Positions 35,323-45,434 of a stretch of 64,000 bases of DNA are shown here, piece by piece. The DNA comes from Janthinobacterium agaricidamnosum (lineage in GTDB: Bacteria > Pseudomonadota > Gammaproteobacteria > Burkholderiales > Burkholderiaceae_D). Below the pieces are notes generated by a model. It made no database searches, had not been told where the DNA came from, and was given only the letters and a program-made list of their open reading frames with translations. The position numbers were made by a program, and so were the translations under genes. The stretch covers positions 4,092,001 to 4,156,000 of the forward strand of contig NZ_CP033019.1 in NCBI RefSeq assembly GCF_003667705.1. Reading direction: 5' to 3'. How positions within the stretch are numbered: the stretch's first letter is position 1; every line of letters begins with the position of its first letter.

Positions 35323-36657
35323 ATGGCCATTCCATCGACCGCCGCGCCCCTCGCCGAGCCGACAGCGCCGCGCACACAGGCACGCCCTCCCTCGCGCATC
35401 GCCACCGTCATCCGGGTGACGAGCGGGAACTTCATCGAAATGTACGATTTTTTCCTGTTCGGCTTTTACGCGACGTATATTGCCAAGGCCTTCTTCCCCG
35501 CCACCAGCGAATACGCGGCCCTGATGATGACCTTCGCCACCTTCGGCGCGGGGTTTTTCATGCGGCCGCTGGGCGCCATCATCCTCGGCAGCTATATCGA
35601 CCGCATCGGCCGGCGCAAGGGACTGGTGCTGACCCTGGCCATCATGGCTTCCGGCACGGCGCTGATCGCCTTCGTGCCCGGCTATGCGACCATCGGCTTG
35701 CTGGCGCCGTTCCTCGTGCTGATCGGGCGCTTGCTGCAAGGTTTCTCCGCCGGCGTGGAGCTGGGCGGCGTGTCGGTCTACCTGTCCGAGATGGCGACAC
35801 CCGGCAACAAGGGCTATTACGTCAGCTGGCAATCGGCCAGCCAGCAAGTCGCCATCATCTTTTCCGCGGCGCTCGGCTACTATCTCAACGCAACCTTGAG
35901 CAAGGAATTCATCGCGGACTGGGGCTGGCGCATCCCGTTCTTCATCGGATGCTCCATCATCCCCGTGGTGTTCTACATCCGCCGTTCGCTGCAGGAGACC
36001 GAGGCCTATCTGACGCGCAAGTCGCATCCGACGTTCCGGCAAATGCTCAAGACCATCAGCCTCAACTGGCCGCTGGTCGTCAGCGGCGCGATGCTGATCG
36101 TGCTGACGACAGTGGCGTTCTATCTGATCACCGTCTACACGCCGACCTTCGGCAAGAGCGTGCTCAAACTGAGCACCGAAGACAGCCTGCTCGTCACCTT
36201 GTGCATCGGCCTGTCGAACTTCCTCTGGCTGCCCGTCATGGGCGCGCTGTCCGACCGCATCGGGCGCTGGCCCATCATGGCCGCGTGCGCGGCGCTGACG
36301 ATGCTGACCGCGTACCCGTCCCTGTCCTGGCTGGTCGCCCATCCCAGTTTCGAGCACATGCTGATGGTCGAGCTGTGGCTGTCCTTCCTGTACGGCAGCT
36401 ACAACGGCGCCACCATCGTCGCGCTGACGGAAATCATCCCGGCCAGCGTGCGGACCACGGGCTTTTCGCTGGCCTACAGCCTGGCCACCGCGCTGTTCGG
36501 CGGCCTGACGCCGCTGGTGTCGACCCTGCTGATCGAGAGCACCGGCGACAAGGCGGCGCCAGGCTACTGGATGGCGGGCGCCGGCGCCATCAGCCTGCTG
36601 GCAACGTGGCTGATCTATCGAGGCATCGTCAAGGAGCGCCATCCCGTTCCAGCCTGA
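35323..36657 (+). CDS. MFS transporter of the citrate/tricarballylate : H+ symporter type
   Basis: This 444-residue protein with 12 helices carries [53 protein letters not shown] and [22 protein letters not shown], the signature of the metabolite : H+ symporter (citrate, tricarballylate, 2-oxoglutarate, shikimate) group. It imports a carboxylate. It follows the binding protein gene by 32 bases with GAGG before the ATG, so the two are likely co-transcribed under the frameshifted LysR protein. An outside binding protein paired with an MFS carrier is unusual. Confidence 0.9.
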   Translation: MAIPSTAAPLAEPTAPRTQARPPSRIATVIRVTSGNFIEMYDFFLFGFYATYIAKAFFPATSEYAALMMTFATFGAGFFMRPLGAIILGSYIDRIGRRKGLVLTLAIMASGTALIAFVPGYATIGLLAPFLVLIGRLLQGFSAGVELGGVSVYLSEMATPGNKGYYVSWQSASQQVAIIFSAALGYYLNATLSKEFIADWGWRIPFFIGCSIIPVVFYIRRSLQETEAYLTRKSHPTFRQMLKTISLNWPLVVSGAMLIVLTTVAFYLITVYTPTFGKSVLKLSTEDSLLVTLCIGLSNFLWLPVMGALSDRIGRWPIMAACAALTMLTAYPSLSWLVAHPSFEHMLMVELWLSFLYGSYNGATIVALTEIIPASVRTTGFSLAYSLATALFGGLTPLVSTLLIESTGDKAAPGYWMAGAGAISLLATWLIYRGIVKERHPVPA

Positions 36658-36684
36658 ACCAGTACGGCCTGGCCAGACGGCGCA

Positions 36685-37311
36685 TTACGGCCAGGCTGGC
36701 CGGCGCATGTGGAACAGGCTGGCCGGTCCGATCTCGAAATAATCGGCCGGGCCGCCGCCGCGCAAGATCGGCGCGGCGGCGGCCGTGTCGTACACGCCGT
36801 CGACCAGCAGATGGTGCGCGATGTGCACGCCCACCACCTCCCCCAGCACCAGCCAGCTGCCCACGCCTTGCCCGTTCACACCCTGCAGCTCGATGATCTG
36901 CGTGCGCCGGCATTCGAAGGACACGGGGCTTTCGGCCACGCGCGGCACGTCCACGATGCGCGAGGCGGCCGGCGTCAGGCCGGCCAGCGCGAATTCGTCG
37001 ACTTCGGGCGGCGCCGGCGCGCAACTGGCGTTCATGGCCTCGGCCAGCGGACGGGTCGCCAGGTTCCACACAAACTCGCCCGTCTGTTCGATATTGCGCA
37101 AGGTATCCTTGCGGCCGATGCTGGAAAAGCCGATCAGCGGCGGATGGTAATTGAAGGCGTTGAAAAAGCTGTACGGCGCCAGATTGAGCACGCCCGCACT
37201 GCTGCGCGAGGCGATCCAGCCGATCGGACGCGGCCCCACGATGGCGTTAAAGGGATCGTGCGGCAGGCCGTGGCCCTGCGCAGGTTCATAAAAATGGATG
37301 GGGTCAAGCAC
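36685..37311 (-). CDS. Flavin reductase-like FMN-binding protein
   Basis: This 208-residue protein has a flavin reductase-like split-barrel domain: VGPRPIGWIASRSSAG (FMN contact), NLAPYSFFNAFNYHPPLIGFSSIG and FVWNLATRPLAEAMNASC, then a C-terminal GVGSWLVLGEVVGVHI. It belongs to the DIM6/NTAB group and probably reduces or binds FMN, as partner of a monooxygenase or as an independent oxidoreductase. No partner is adjacent. No ATG exists near the N terminus; GTG at 37311, six bases after AGGA, is preferred to TTG at 37329. Confidence 0.82.
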   Translation of the reverse strand: MLDPIHFYEPAQGHGLPHDPFNAIVGPRPIGWIASRSSAGVLNLAPYSFFNAFNYHPPLIGFSSIGRKDTLRNIEQTGEFVWNLATRPLAEAMNASCAPAPPEVDEFALAGLTPAASRIVDVPRVAESPVSFECRRTQIIELQGVNGQGVGSWLVLGEVVGVHIAHHLLVDGVYDTAAAAPILRGGGPADYFEIGPASLFHMRRPAWP

Positions 37312-37514
37312 GCGGATTCCTGAAGTCAAAGGAAGTCAACGGCGCCCGGGATGGAACGCCTGGAACGACAGCTTACTGGAATTGCCGCCACCGCGTTGCC
37401 AGCCCGCCGGCGCGCCGGGTGCGCTCGCGCACGCAGCGCGACAATTGTATGGCGCACGGCCCTTGGCCTCGCTTATGATGGGGCAACTCAACCCTTATCA
37501 TTGCGCTATCGCCC

Positions 37515-38576
37515 ATGCCTACCCTCACGCTGCACCAGAAAGTGTTCCTGCTCCTCTTGAGCATCGTCACCATCGGCTTCGGCTGGATATTGGCGCCGTA
37601 TGCGGGCGCCATCTTCTGGGGCGTCATCCTGGCGATCCTGTTCGCGCCCGTGTACCGCTGGCTGCTGGCCAAAACCCGGGGCCGCGCCGGCCTGGCGTCG
37701 CTGCTGACCTTGCTGTTGATCATCGTCATCGTGATCCTGCCGCTGTCGCTCATTTCCGTGTCGCTCGTGAACCAGGCGGCCAGCGTGGTGGAGATGGTGC
37801 GTTCGGGCGAAATCACGGTCGCCATGTTCTTCAATAAAATCATGGCCGTGCTGCCGCAGTGGCTGATCAACCTGCTCGAGCGCTTCAACCTGACCAGCCT
37901 GGCGAGCCTGCAGGACAAGCTGGCCGAGGGCGCCACGCAGGTAAGCCAGGTGGTGGCCGTCAAAGCCATCAATGTGGGCCTGTACACCTTCGAATTCCTC
38001 ACCAGCCTGTGCATCATGCTGTACCTGCTGTTTTTCCTCATGCGCGATGGCTCGACCCTGTCGGCCCGCATCAAGAACGCCGTGCCGCTGAGCCGCAAGT
38101 ACAAGCAGCGCCTGTTCACCAATTTCACCACGGTGATCCGCGCCACGGTGAAAGGCAACATCCTCGTGGCGATCGCCCAGGGTGCCCTCGGCGGCCTGGC
38201 GTTCTGGTTCCTCGACGTGCCGGCGCCCCTGCTGTGGGCCGTGCTGATGGCCTTCCTGTCGCTGCTGCCGGCCGTCGGCGCCGCCCTCGTGTGGGCGCCC
38301 GTGGCAGCCTATTTCCTGGCCACGGGCGCCATCTGGCAAGGCGCCGGCCTGGCCGCCTTCGGCGTCTTCGTCATCGGCCTCGTCGACAACGTGCTGCGCC
38401 CTATCCTGGTGGGCAAGGACACGAAGATGCCCGACTACGTGGTGCTGCTGTCGACCGTGGGCGGCATGGCCCTGTTCGGCCTGAACGGCTTTGTCATCGG
38501 CCCCGTGGTGGCGGCCCTGTTCATCGCCTCGTGGGACCTGTTCGTCTCGGCCAGCGAATTCCAGGCTGAGGATTAA
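37515..38576 (+). CDS. AI-2E family transporter
   Basis: This 353-residue inner-membrane protein has about eight hydrophobic helices and the family features FGWILAPYAGAIFWGVILAILFAPVYRW near the start, a central amphipathic loop (about 95-145), and the C-terminal signature VGLVDNVLRPILVGK (here FVIGLVDNVLRPILVGKDTKMPDYVVLLSTVGGM). The family includes E. coli YdiK, PerM and TqsA; functions range from signal export to Na+/H+ exchange, and the substrate here is unknown. It appears to be a single-gene unit with only a poor ribosome site. Confidence 0.9.
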   Translation: MPTLTLHQKVFLLLLSIVTIGFGWILAPYAGAIFWGVILAILFAPVYRWLLAKTRGRAGLASLLTLLLIIVIVILPLSLISVSLVNQAASVVEMVRSGEITVAMFFNKIMAVLPQWLINLLERFNLTSLASLQDKLAEGATQVSQVVAVKAINVGLYTFEFLTSLCIMLYLLFFLMRDGSTLSARIKNAVPLSRKYKQRLFTNFTTVIRATVKGNILVAIAQGALGGLAFWFLDVPAPLLWAVLMAFLSLLPAVGAALVWAPVAAYFLATGAIWQGAGLAAFGVFVIGLVDNVLRPILVGKDTKMPDYVVLLSTVGGMALFGLNGFVIGPVVAALFIASWDLFVSASEFQAED

Positions 38577-38708
38577 AGCCTGGCACTGGGGGAGCGGGCA
38601 ATGCCACGGCGCCGACATCAGCATGGCCCGGACCGCTTGCATTGATCCGGTGATTGCACTATCGTTGCTGCACGCGCGTGTTGCCAACCTTGCACAGGAG
38701 ATCCCACC

Positions 38709-39368
38709 GTGTCGCTGATCCTCTACGGCCATCCCTTTTCCTCGTACACGCAAAAGGTGCTCATCGCCCTGTACGAAAACGCCATACCGTTCGATTTCCG
38801 CCGCCTGGCGCCGGACATGCCGCAGCACCTGCAGCAGTGGCTGGCGCGCTGGCCGCTGCGCAAGTTTCCGCTGCTGGTGGATGGGGAGCGCAACGTCGCC
38901 GAGACCAGCATCATCATCGAATACCTGCAGCTGGCCCATCCCGGCCCGCTGCGCCTGCTGCCGGACGACGCCATGCAGGCCCTGGACGTGCGCTTTCTCG
39001 ACCGCTATTTCGACCTGCACGTCATGACGCCCGTGCAGCATGCCGTCGGCGCCGCCCTGACGGGCGACCCGGCGAAGACCGAGGAAGGCCGCGTGTTTGC
39101 CGGCAACAAGCTGGACCTCGCCTACGCCTGGCTGGAAACCCGCCTGGCCGGCAAGACGTGGGCGACGGGCGAAGACTTTACCTTGGCCGACTGCGCCGCC
39201 GCTCCGTCGCTGTTCTATGCGGACTGGACGCAGCCGATTCCCGCCACGCTGCCCCTGCTGCGCGCCTATCGCGCCCGCTTGCTGGCCCGTCCATCGTTCG
39301 CCCGCGCGGTGGAAGAGGCACGTCCGTACCGCCACCTCTTCCCCCTGGGTGCGCCGCAGCGCGACTGA
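38709..39368 (+). CDS. Glutathione S-transferase family protein
   Basis: This 219-residue protein has an N-terminal thioredoxin-like domain (LILYGHPFSSYTQKVLIALYE, with GSH-contact ETSIIIEYL) and an all-helical C-terminal domain that includes WATGEDFTLADCAAAPSLFY. It should be a cytoplasmic glutathione transferase; the substrate is unknown. It starts with GTG, five to eight bases after CAGGAG, which decides the start. It runs toward the minus-strand NIPSNAP gene. Confidence 0.9.
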   Translation: MSLILYGHPFSSYTQKVLIALYENAIPFDFRRLAPDMPQHLQQWLARWPLRKFPLLVDGERNVAETSIIIEYLQLAHPGPLRLLPDDAMQALDVRFLDRYFDLHVMTPVQHAVGAALTGDPAKTEEGRVFAGNKLDLAYAWLETRLAGKTWATGEDFTLADCAAAPSLFYADWTQPIPATLPLLRAYRARLLARPSFARAVEEARPYRHLFPLGAPQRD

Positions 39369-39387
39369 CCTTGTTCAGTAAACCTGT

Positions 39388-39693
39388 TCAGGCAAACACG
39401 GGCCGGAAAAAACTGCGCTCGTAGCTGACGATGCAGCGCGTCTCCTCGGCATAGCGGAAGGCGGCCTGGCATTCGGCGTCCTGCATCGAATCGCTGCGGT
39501 ACTGCTCGTACAAGGCCAGGCTGGGAAACGAGAACATGGCCAGGGCCACGTTGCTCGCGCCTTCCGATGGCAAAAAGTAGCCGTGGTGCTGGCCGCCGAA
39601 GCGTTCGACCAGCGGTATCCACAGCTTGCCGTAGGCTTCGAATTCCCGCAATTTATACGGGTCGATGATGTAGCGCAAATAACAGGTGATCAT
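39388..39693 (-). CDS. NIPSNAP family protein
   Basis: This 101-residue protein (MITCYLRYIIDPYKLREFEAYGKLW...) fits the NIPSNAP/Dabb ferredoxin-like fold: CYLRYIIDPYKLREFEAY at the start, HHGYFLPSEGASNVALAMFSFPSLALYEQYR in the middle, FFRPV at the end. These small proteins form dimers; their activity is generally unknown. The ATG overlaps the stop of the WD40-like gene by four bases, making it the last gene of a three-gene unit. The frame open to 40674 upstream is a shadow. Confidence 0.88.
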   Translation of the reverse strand: MITCYLRYIIDPYKLREFEAYGKLWIPLVERFGGQHHGYFLPSEGASNVALAMFSFPSLALYEQYRSDSMQDAECQAAFRYAEETRCIVSYERSFFRPVFA

Positions 39694-40616
39694 GCGGTTT
39701 CCTTGTGTATGTTCAACTCCATCAGCATGCCGGATTCCCAGGAGCCGATGGCGGACAATGGCGAGCCAGGCAAAAAGTCCAGCGCGCAGGGATACGTAAA
39801 TTCTTCCTGCTCCAGGACGCAGAGCCCGGGCCAGCCATACAACAGCAGCTTGCCCTTGCCGATGCGTCCCAGCGCGCTGCCGTCGGGCAGCCAGCGCAAG
39901 GCGTCGCCCGTGCCGCCGCCCGCCTCCACCGGCACCGTGGCCAGCCGGCGGCCATCGGCCAGCGCATATACCGACAGGAACTCCTCTCCACCCGCGTGAT
40001 GCAGCGCGGCCAGGGACGCTCCGTCGGGCGATGGCGCGCACGACTTCAGTCCTGGCAGCGACAGCACCTTGCGCCCGCCGCCCGCCCGCAGGGGCCAGTC
40101 CCATACGCTGCAGTAGTCGGGCGGCTGCACCTGCCCCTCGTCCACCGATTTGACGCCGTGCAGGACCAGCAAGCGCCGCCCGCCATCGATGGCGTGCATG
40201 GCGCGCAGCATCTCGCCCGGATGCGCCTGCGTGAAGAGCAGCTCGCCCGTCTGCGCGTCGCGCAGCCGCAGGCTGCCATCCCAGCCCCCATCGGCAAGAT
40301 ACTGCCCGCACGGCGACCACGCGGGGCCGCAGCCTTCGCCATCCTTCCTGTTCTGGAAATTGAGCAGCAGTTGTCCCGTCTGGGCATCCACCACGGCCAG
40401 CAGGCCCGTCGTGCTCTTGATGGCCAGCCGGCCCCCATCGGGCGAAAAGGCAAAGCCCGACATGTGCGCGATGAATTTGCCGCGCCACAGTTTCTGGCGT
40501 GCCGCCACGTCCCACAGGACCAGGTCGCGCCCCAGCACCGCCAGGCGCGTGCCGTCGGGCGAGAACCGCACGCCGTAGCTGCAGCCCAGCTTCAGCGGCT
40601 TGCGCGCTGCCGTCAT
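39690..40616 (-). CDS. WD40-like beta-propeller protein
   Basis: This 308-residue protein has repeated beta-propeller blades: YGVRFSPDGTRLAVLGRDLVLWDV, GFAFSPDGGRLAIKSTTGLLAVVDAQTGQLL, PAWSPCGQYLADGGWDGSLRLRDAQTGELL and further degenerate copies. The S-P-D/C-G and W/L-R-D ends of blades are clear. There is no signal peptide, so it should be cytoplasmic. Both ends overlap neighbours by four bases (GNAT upstream, NIPSNAP downstream). Its role is unknown; such propellers usually bind proteins. Confidence 0.82.
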   Translation of the reverse strand: MTAARKPLKLGCSYGVRFSPDGTRLAVLGRDLVLWDVAARQKLWRGKFIAHMSGFAFSPDGGRLAIKSTTGLLAVVDAQTGQLLLNFQNRKDGEGCGPAWSPCGQYLADGGWDGSLRLRDAQTGELLFTQAHPGEMLRAMHAIDGGRRLLVLHGVKSVDEGQVQPPDYCSVWDWPLRAGGGRKVLSLPGLKSCAPSPDGASLAALHHAGGEEFLSVYALADGRRLATVPVEAGGGTGDALRWLPDGSALGRIGKGKLLLYGWPGLCVLEQEEFTYPCALDFLPGSPLSAIGSWESGMLMELNIHKETA

Positions 40617-41122
40617 GGGCGCGCCAGGCGGTAGACGACGCTGTCGATATCGTAATGACGTTCCATGCCCACATATTGCATGCCCAGGCGCGTCATGACC
40701 TTGATCGAGGCGGCGTTGTCGGGATGGGCCACGGCCACCACTTCCGGCGCGCCGACGACGTCGAACGCATGCGCGACGATGGCGGCCGCCGCCTCGCTGG
40801 CATAGCCCTGCCCCCAGCCCGTGCGCGCCAGGCGCCAGCCGATTTCATGCGGTTTGCTTTTGTCGCCATCGAGATGCTGCAGGCAGGCCATGCCCACCAT
40901 CTCGCCGTCATCGAGGCGGATCAGCGCCCACCACGAGTAGCCCCACTCGGCCCAGCGGCCCGTGATGCGCGTGATGGCCGCGCGCGTATTTTCTTCCGTC
41001 TCGGGCTGGCCCGCGTTCAGGTAGGTCATCACCTCGGGATCGGTGTTGAGCGTGCGCATGCGCTCGTAGTGGCTCTCGTTGATCGGTTCCAGGCGCAGCC
41101 GCGCCGTCGTCAGTATGGTCAT
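40613..41122 (-). CDS. GNAT family N-acetyltransferase
   Basis: This 169-residue RimJ/RimL-type acetyltransferase begins MTILTTARLRLEPINESHYERMRTL. It carries the acetyl-CoA site in RTGWGQGYASEAAAAIVAHAF and the final VVAVAHPDNAASIKVMTRLGMQYVG. It likely acetylates a small molecule or an N terminus. GGAAATGCG precedes the ATG at 41122; a 51-codon upstream extension would cross the purA-operon terminator and is rejected. It is the first gene of the GNAT/WD40/NIPSNAP unit. Confidence 0.88.
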   Translation of the reverse strand: MTILTTARLRLEPINESHYERMRTLNTDPEVMTYLNAGQPETEENTRAAITRITGRWAEWGYSWWALIRLDDGEMVGMACLQHLDGDKSKPHEIGWRLARTGWGQGYASEAAAAIVAHAFDVVGAPEVVAVAHPDNAASIKVMTRLGMQYVGMERHYDIDSVVYRLARP

Positions 41123-41138
41123 CGCATTTCCTTGGACG

Positions 41139-41171
41139 AAAAAAAAGACGATACACGATCGTCTTTTTTTT
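41139..41171 (-). terminator. Strong terminator after the phosphoribosyltransferase gene
   Basis: AAAAAAAAGACGAT pairs perfectly with ATCGTCTTTTTTTT around a five-base loop. It ends the hisZ-purA-phosphoribosyltransferase message and separates it from the GNAT gene. Confidence 0.85.
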
Positions 41172-41187
41172 GCAAGCGCGCACGCAA

Positions 41188-41733
41188 TTACTTGCCTGCT
41201 TCGCCCTTCTTGATCCACGCCGCCAGCTGGTGCGGACGCAGGCCGTCGTAGTCTTCGAACGGCTGATGGATCCACGGATTATGCGGCAGTTCGTCGAGGA
41301 AGTAGTCGGGACGCACGACGGAGCAGCCCTTGAGCCAGATCACGGCCGATTTGACTTCGGTCACGTCAGGGAAGTTTTCCTTCAGGTGACGCGTGACCTT
41401 GTCCAGCGTGACGCCGGAATCGGCCAGGTCGTCGACCAGCAGGATGCGGCCGGCCAGCGGGCCCTTGGTCATGGTCATGTACTTGGCGATATCGAGGTCG
41501 CCGCGCACCGTGCCCGCGTCTTCGCGGTAGGAGCTGGTCGACAGGATGGCCAGCGGCAAATCAAAAATGCGCGAGAACACGTCGCCAGGACGCACGCCGC
41601 CGCGCGCCAGGCACAATACCTGGTCGAATTTCCAGCCCGATTCATAGACCTTGAGCGCCAGGCGCTCGATCAGGCGGTGGTACTCTTCCCAGTTGACCCA
41701 GAGATGTTGATCGTTCGATTGTGGGGTAGTCAT
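41188..41733 (-). CDS. Purine-type phosphoribosyltransferase
   Basis: This 181-residue protein has a type I PRTase fold with the PRPP loop RILLVDDLADSGVTLDKV (about 96-113) and the early VLCLARGGVRPGDVFSRI segment that holds the hood region. Similar proteins are annotated as xanthine or hypoxanthine/guanine phosphoribosyltransferase, and position directly after purA supports a purine salvage role. It lacks a clear ribosome site. Which base it uses cannot be told from sequence alone. Confidence 0.85.
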   Translation of the reverse strand: MTTPQSNDQHLWVNWEEYHRLIERLALKVYESGWKFDQVLCLARGGVRPGDVFSRIFDLPLAILSTSSYREDAGTVRGDLDIAKYMTMTKGPLAGRILLVDDLADSGVTLDKVTRHLKENFPDVTEVKSAVIWLKGCSVVRPDYFLDELPHNPWIHQPFEDYDGLRPHQLAAWIKKGEAGK

Positions 41734-41799
41734 GATAGTGAAATCTTATTATTAGCGTGATTAAAAAAATCCGCCTTGCGGCGGATTGTGTCCAGCAGC

Positions 41800-43116
<1,317 letters not shown>

Positions 43117-44277
43117 TCAACCTAAGTTTTTAAGAATCCAGCTACTACCATTATCGGCAAGTACCAGCACGCGATCGCACTCGAACTCGTCTTGTTCATT
43201 ACTGTGACCCGGCATACTCTGGATCACGACCTCGCCCGCCTTGCGCAACTCGGCGATTTTTTCCTTCAATTCTGGCGCGCTGCCCCACGGCGCGCGGATC
43301 GAATGCTTCCGTTCCGCGGTCGGCAACAGGCGCGCCAGTTCGCGCAAATCGAGCGAGAAGCCGGTCGCGGGACGTGCCCGGCCGAACGCTTCGCCGACGT
43401 GGTCATAACGGCCGCCGCGCGCAACCGCGTTCGGCAAGCCTGGTACATACAGCGCAAACATCGCGCCGCTTTCATATTGGTAGCCGCGCAGGTCGGCCAG
43501 GTCGATCGCCACTTCGGCGCGGCCCAGCGCGGATCCTGCCAACGCGGCCAGTTCGGCCAGCGCCTTGAGCACGCCCGGCAGCGGCGGCAGCACTTCGCGC
43601 GCACGCGCCAGCACGTCGATGTCGCCGTACAGGTTCGGCAAGGCCAGCAGCGCATCGCGCGTGACGGCATCGTAGGATGCGGTCACGGCACGCAGGCCCG
43701 GCGCATCTTTCGCGCGCAGCAAGGCGTACAGCGCAGCTTCGTCGCGCCCGGCGGCGGCGTCTTGCGCAATGATAGCGCGCAACAGGCCGACGTGCGACAG
43801 ATCCAGGCGCACGCTGTCGAAACCGGCCAGTGCCAGCGAAGCGAGCGCCAGTTCCTGGATCTCGGCATCCGCTTCCAGGCCGGCGTGGCCATAGATTTCG
43901 GCGCCGATCTGCAGCGGTTCGCGGGTGGCGTGCAGGCCCGACGGACGGGTATGCAGCACGCTGCCGGCGTAGCACAGGCGGGTGACGGTGGCACGGTTGA
44001 GCAGGTGGGCGTCGATACGCGCCACTTGCGTCGTCATGTCGGCGCGCAGGCCGAGCATGCGGCCCGACAGCTGGTCGACCAGTTTGAACGTGCGCAGGTC
44101 GGTATCCTTGCCAGCGCCGGTCATCAGCGATTCCAGATACTCGAGCAGCGGCGGCATCACCAGTTCATATCCGTACAGACGGAAATTATCCAGCATGAGG
44201 CGGCGCAGCTCTTCGATCTTGCGCGCTTCCGACGGCAGAACATCGGCAATATTTTCGGGCAAAAGCCAATTCGGCAT
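43117..44277 (-). CDS. hisZ: ATP phosphoribosyltransferase regulatory subunit
   Basis: This 386-residue HisZ is a catalytically inactive relative of histidyl-tRNA synthetase. It begins [26 protein letters not shown] and retains [16 protein letters not shown] (motif 2-like) and [24 protein letters not shown] (motif 3-like). It forms a complex with the short HisG to make and regulate the first enzyme of histidine synthesis. The coupling with purA in one operon is known in Burkholderiales. ATG 44277 chosen; upstream residues do not match the family. Confidence 0.95.
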   Translation of the reverse strand: MPNWLLPENIADVLPSEARKIEELRRLMLDNFRLYGYELVMPPLLEYLESLMTGAGKDTDLRTFKLVDQLSGRMLGLRADMTTQVARIDAHLLNRATVTRLCYAGSVLHTRPSGLHATREPLQIGAEIYGHAGLEADAEIQELALASLALAGFDSVRLDLSHVGLLRAIIAQDAAAGRDEAALYALLRAKDAPGLRAVTASYDAVTRDALLALPNLYGDIDVLARAREVLPPLPGVLKALAELAALAGSALGRAEVAIDLADLRGYQYESGAMFALYVPGLPNAVARGGRYDHVGEAFGRARPATGFSLDLRELARLLPTAERKHSIRAPWGSAPELKEKIAELRKAGEVVIQSMPGHSNEQDEFECDRVLVLADNGSSWILKNLG

Positions 44278-44474
44278 GAGGGAGCGAGATACGGAAGAAA
44301 GTTGAAAAAATGCATCATGCGAGGCAGCGGCGGGCGCGCCAGGCAAGAGGCCGAACCTGATATTTTACGCGAAAACACGGGCCTTTAGGGATAAGTTGTC
44401 CGAAACGCTGCCGCACGGCCCTAAAAACACCGCATTTTACGCCTTCCCGCAACAACTAGACGGGCACAAAAAAA

Positions 44475-44500
44475 CGGGGCCGGCATCAATGCCGGCCCCG
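44475..44500 (-). terminator. Terminator of the hflX-hflK-hflC operon
   Basis: CGGGGCCGGCAT pairs with ATGCCGGCCCCG around a two-base loop, with a seven-base A run (44468-44474) that becomes the T run on the minus strand. Confidence 0.85.
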
Positions 44501-44546
44501 CTGCTGCCGCCCCCGTCCTTGCGGCCGGGTGCAGTGCGATGCTGTC

Positions 44547-45434
44547 TTACTTCTTGGACGGAGCGGCCGTGCCGTTACCCTTGAAGTACTTGAAGAATTC
44601 CGAACTCGGATCGACCACCATCACGTCGCCCTTGTCCTTGAACGTGGCGCGGTAAGCTTCCAGGCTGCGGTAAAACTTGTAGAACTCCGGATTCTTGCCA
44701 AACGCTTCCGCATACACCTGCGACGCCTTGGCATCGCCCTCGCCGCGGATCTTCTCGGCTTCGCGATACGCTTCGGCCAGGATCACCGTGCGCTGCTTGT
44801 CGGCGTCGGCGCGGATCTTCTCGGAGTCGGCCGAACCGGTCGAACGCAGTTCATTGGCCACGCGCACGCGCTCGGACTTCATGCGCTCGTACACGGAGTT
44901 GTTGATCTGCTCGACGTAATCGACGCGCTTCAGGCGCACGTCGACGATGCCTACGCCGATAGCCTCGGCCTCGGCCGCCACCTTGGCCTTGATCGCCTGC
45001 ATCACCTTGCCACGCTCGCCCGAGATCACTTCGCGCACCGTGCGCTTGGTGATTTCATCGTTCAGCGCCGCCTTGACGATTTGCGACATGCGGTTGCGCG
45101 CACGGCTTTCATCGCCGCCGAAGCTGCGGAAATAGGTCTTCGGATTGACGATGCGCCACTTCACATACGCGTCGACGAGGATATTCTTCTTCTCGGCCGT
45201 GATGAAGCGTTCCGGTTCCGGCGTATCGAGCGTCAGGATACGCTTGTCCAGGTAGATGACGTTCTGGAACGGCGGCGGCAGCTTGAAGTACAAGCCTGGC
45301 TTGCTGATCTCGTCCTTGACTTCACCGAGGGCGAAGACGATGGCGTATTTACGCTGATCGACGACGAACACGGTCGAGGAAAGGAGCATGATCGCGATGA
45401 AGCCCGCGATCAGGGCGGCAACGATACGGTTCAT
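44547..45434 (-). CDS. hflC: FtsH protease modulator HflC
   Basis: This 295-residue protein begins MNRIVAALIAGFIAIMLLSSTVFVVDQRKYAIVFALGEV, one transmembrane anchor followed by an SPFH/prohibitin domain, with the RARNRMSQIV and EVISGERGKVMQAI segments and a long heptad-like region (RSTGSADSEKIRADADKQRTVILAEA). HflC with HflK forms the large periplasmic vault around FtsH and limits its proteolysis of membrane proteins. The stop/start with hflK overlap by one base (TAATG). Confidence 0.95.
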   Translation of the reverse strand: MNRIVAALIAGFIAIMLLSSTVFVVDQRKYAIVFALGEVKDEISKPGLYFKLPPPFQNVIYLDKRILTLDTPEPERFITAEKKNILVDAYVKWRIVNPKTYFRSFGGDESRARNRMSQIVKAALNDEITKRTVREVISGERGKVMQAIKAKVAAEAEAIGVGIVDVRLKRVDYVEQINNSVYERMKSERVRVANELRSTGSADSEKIRADADKQRTVILAEAYREAEKIRGEGDAKASQVYAEAFGKNPEFYKFYRSLEAYRATFKDKGDVMVVDPSSEFFKYFKGNGTAAPSKK

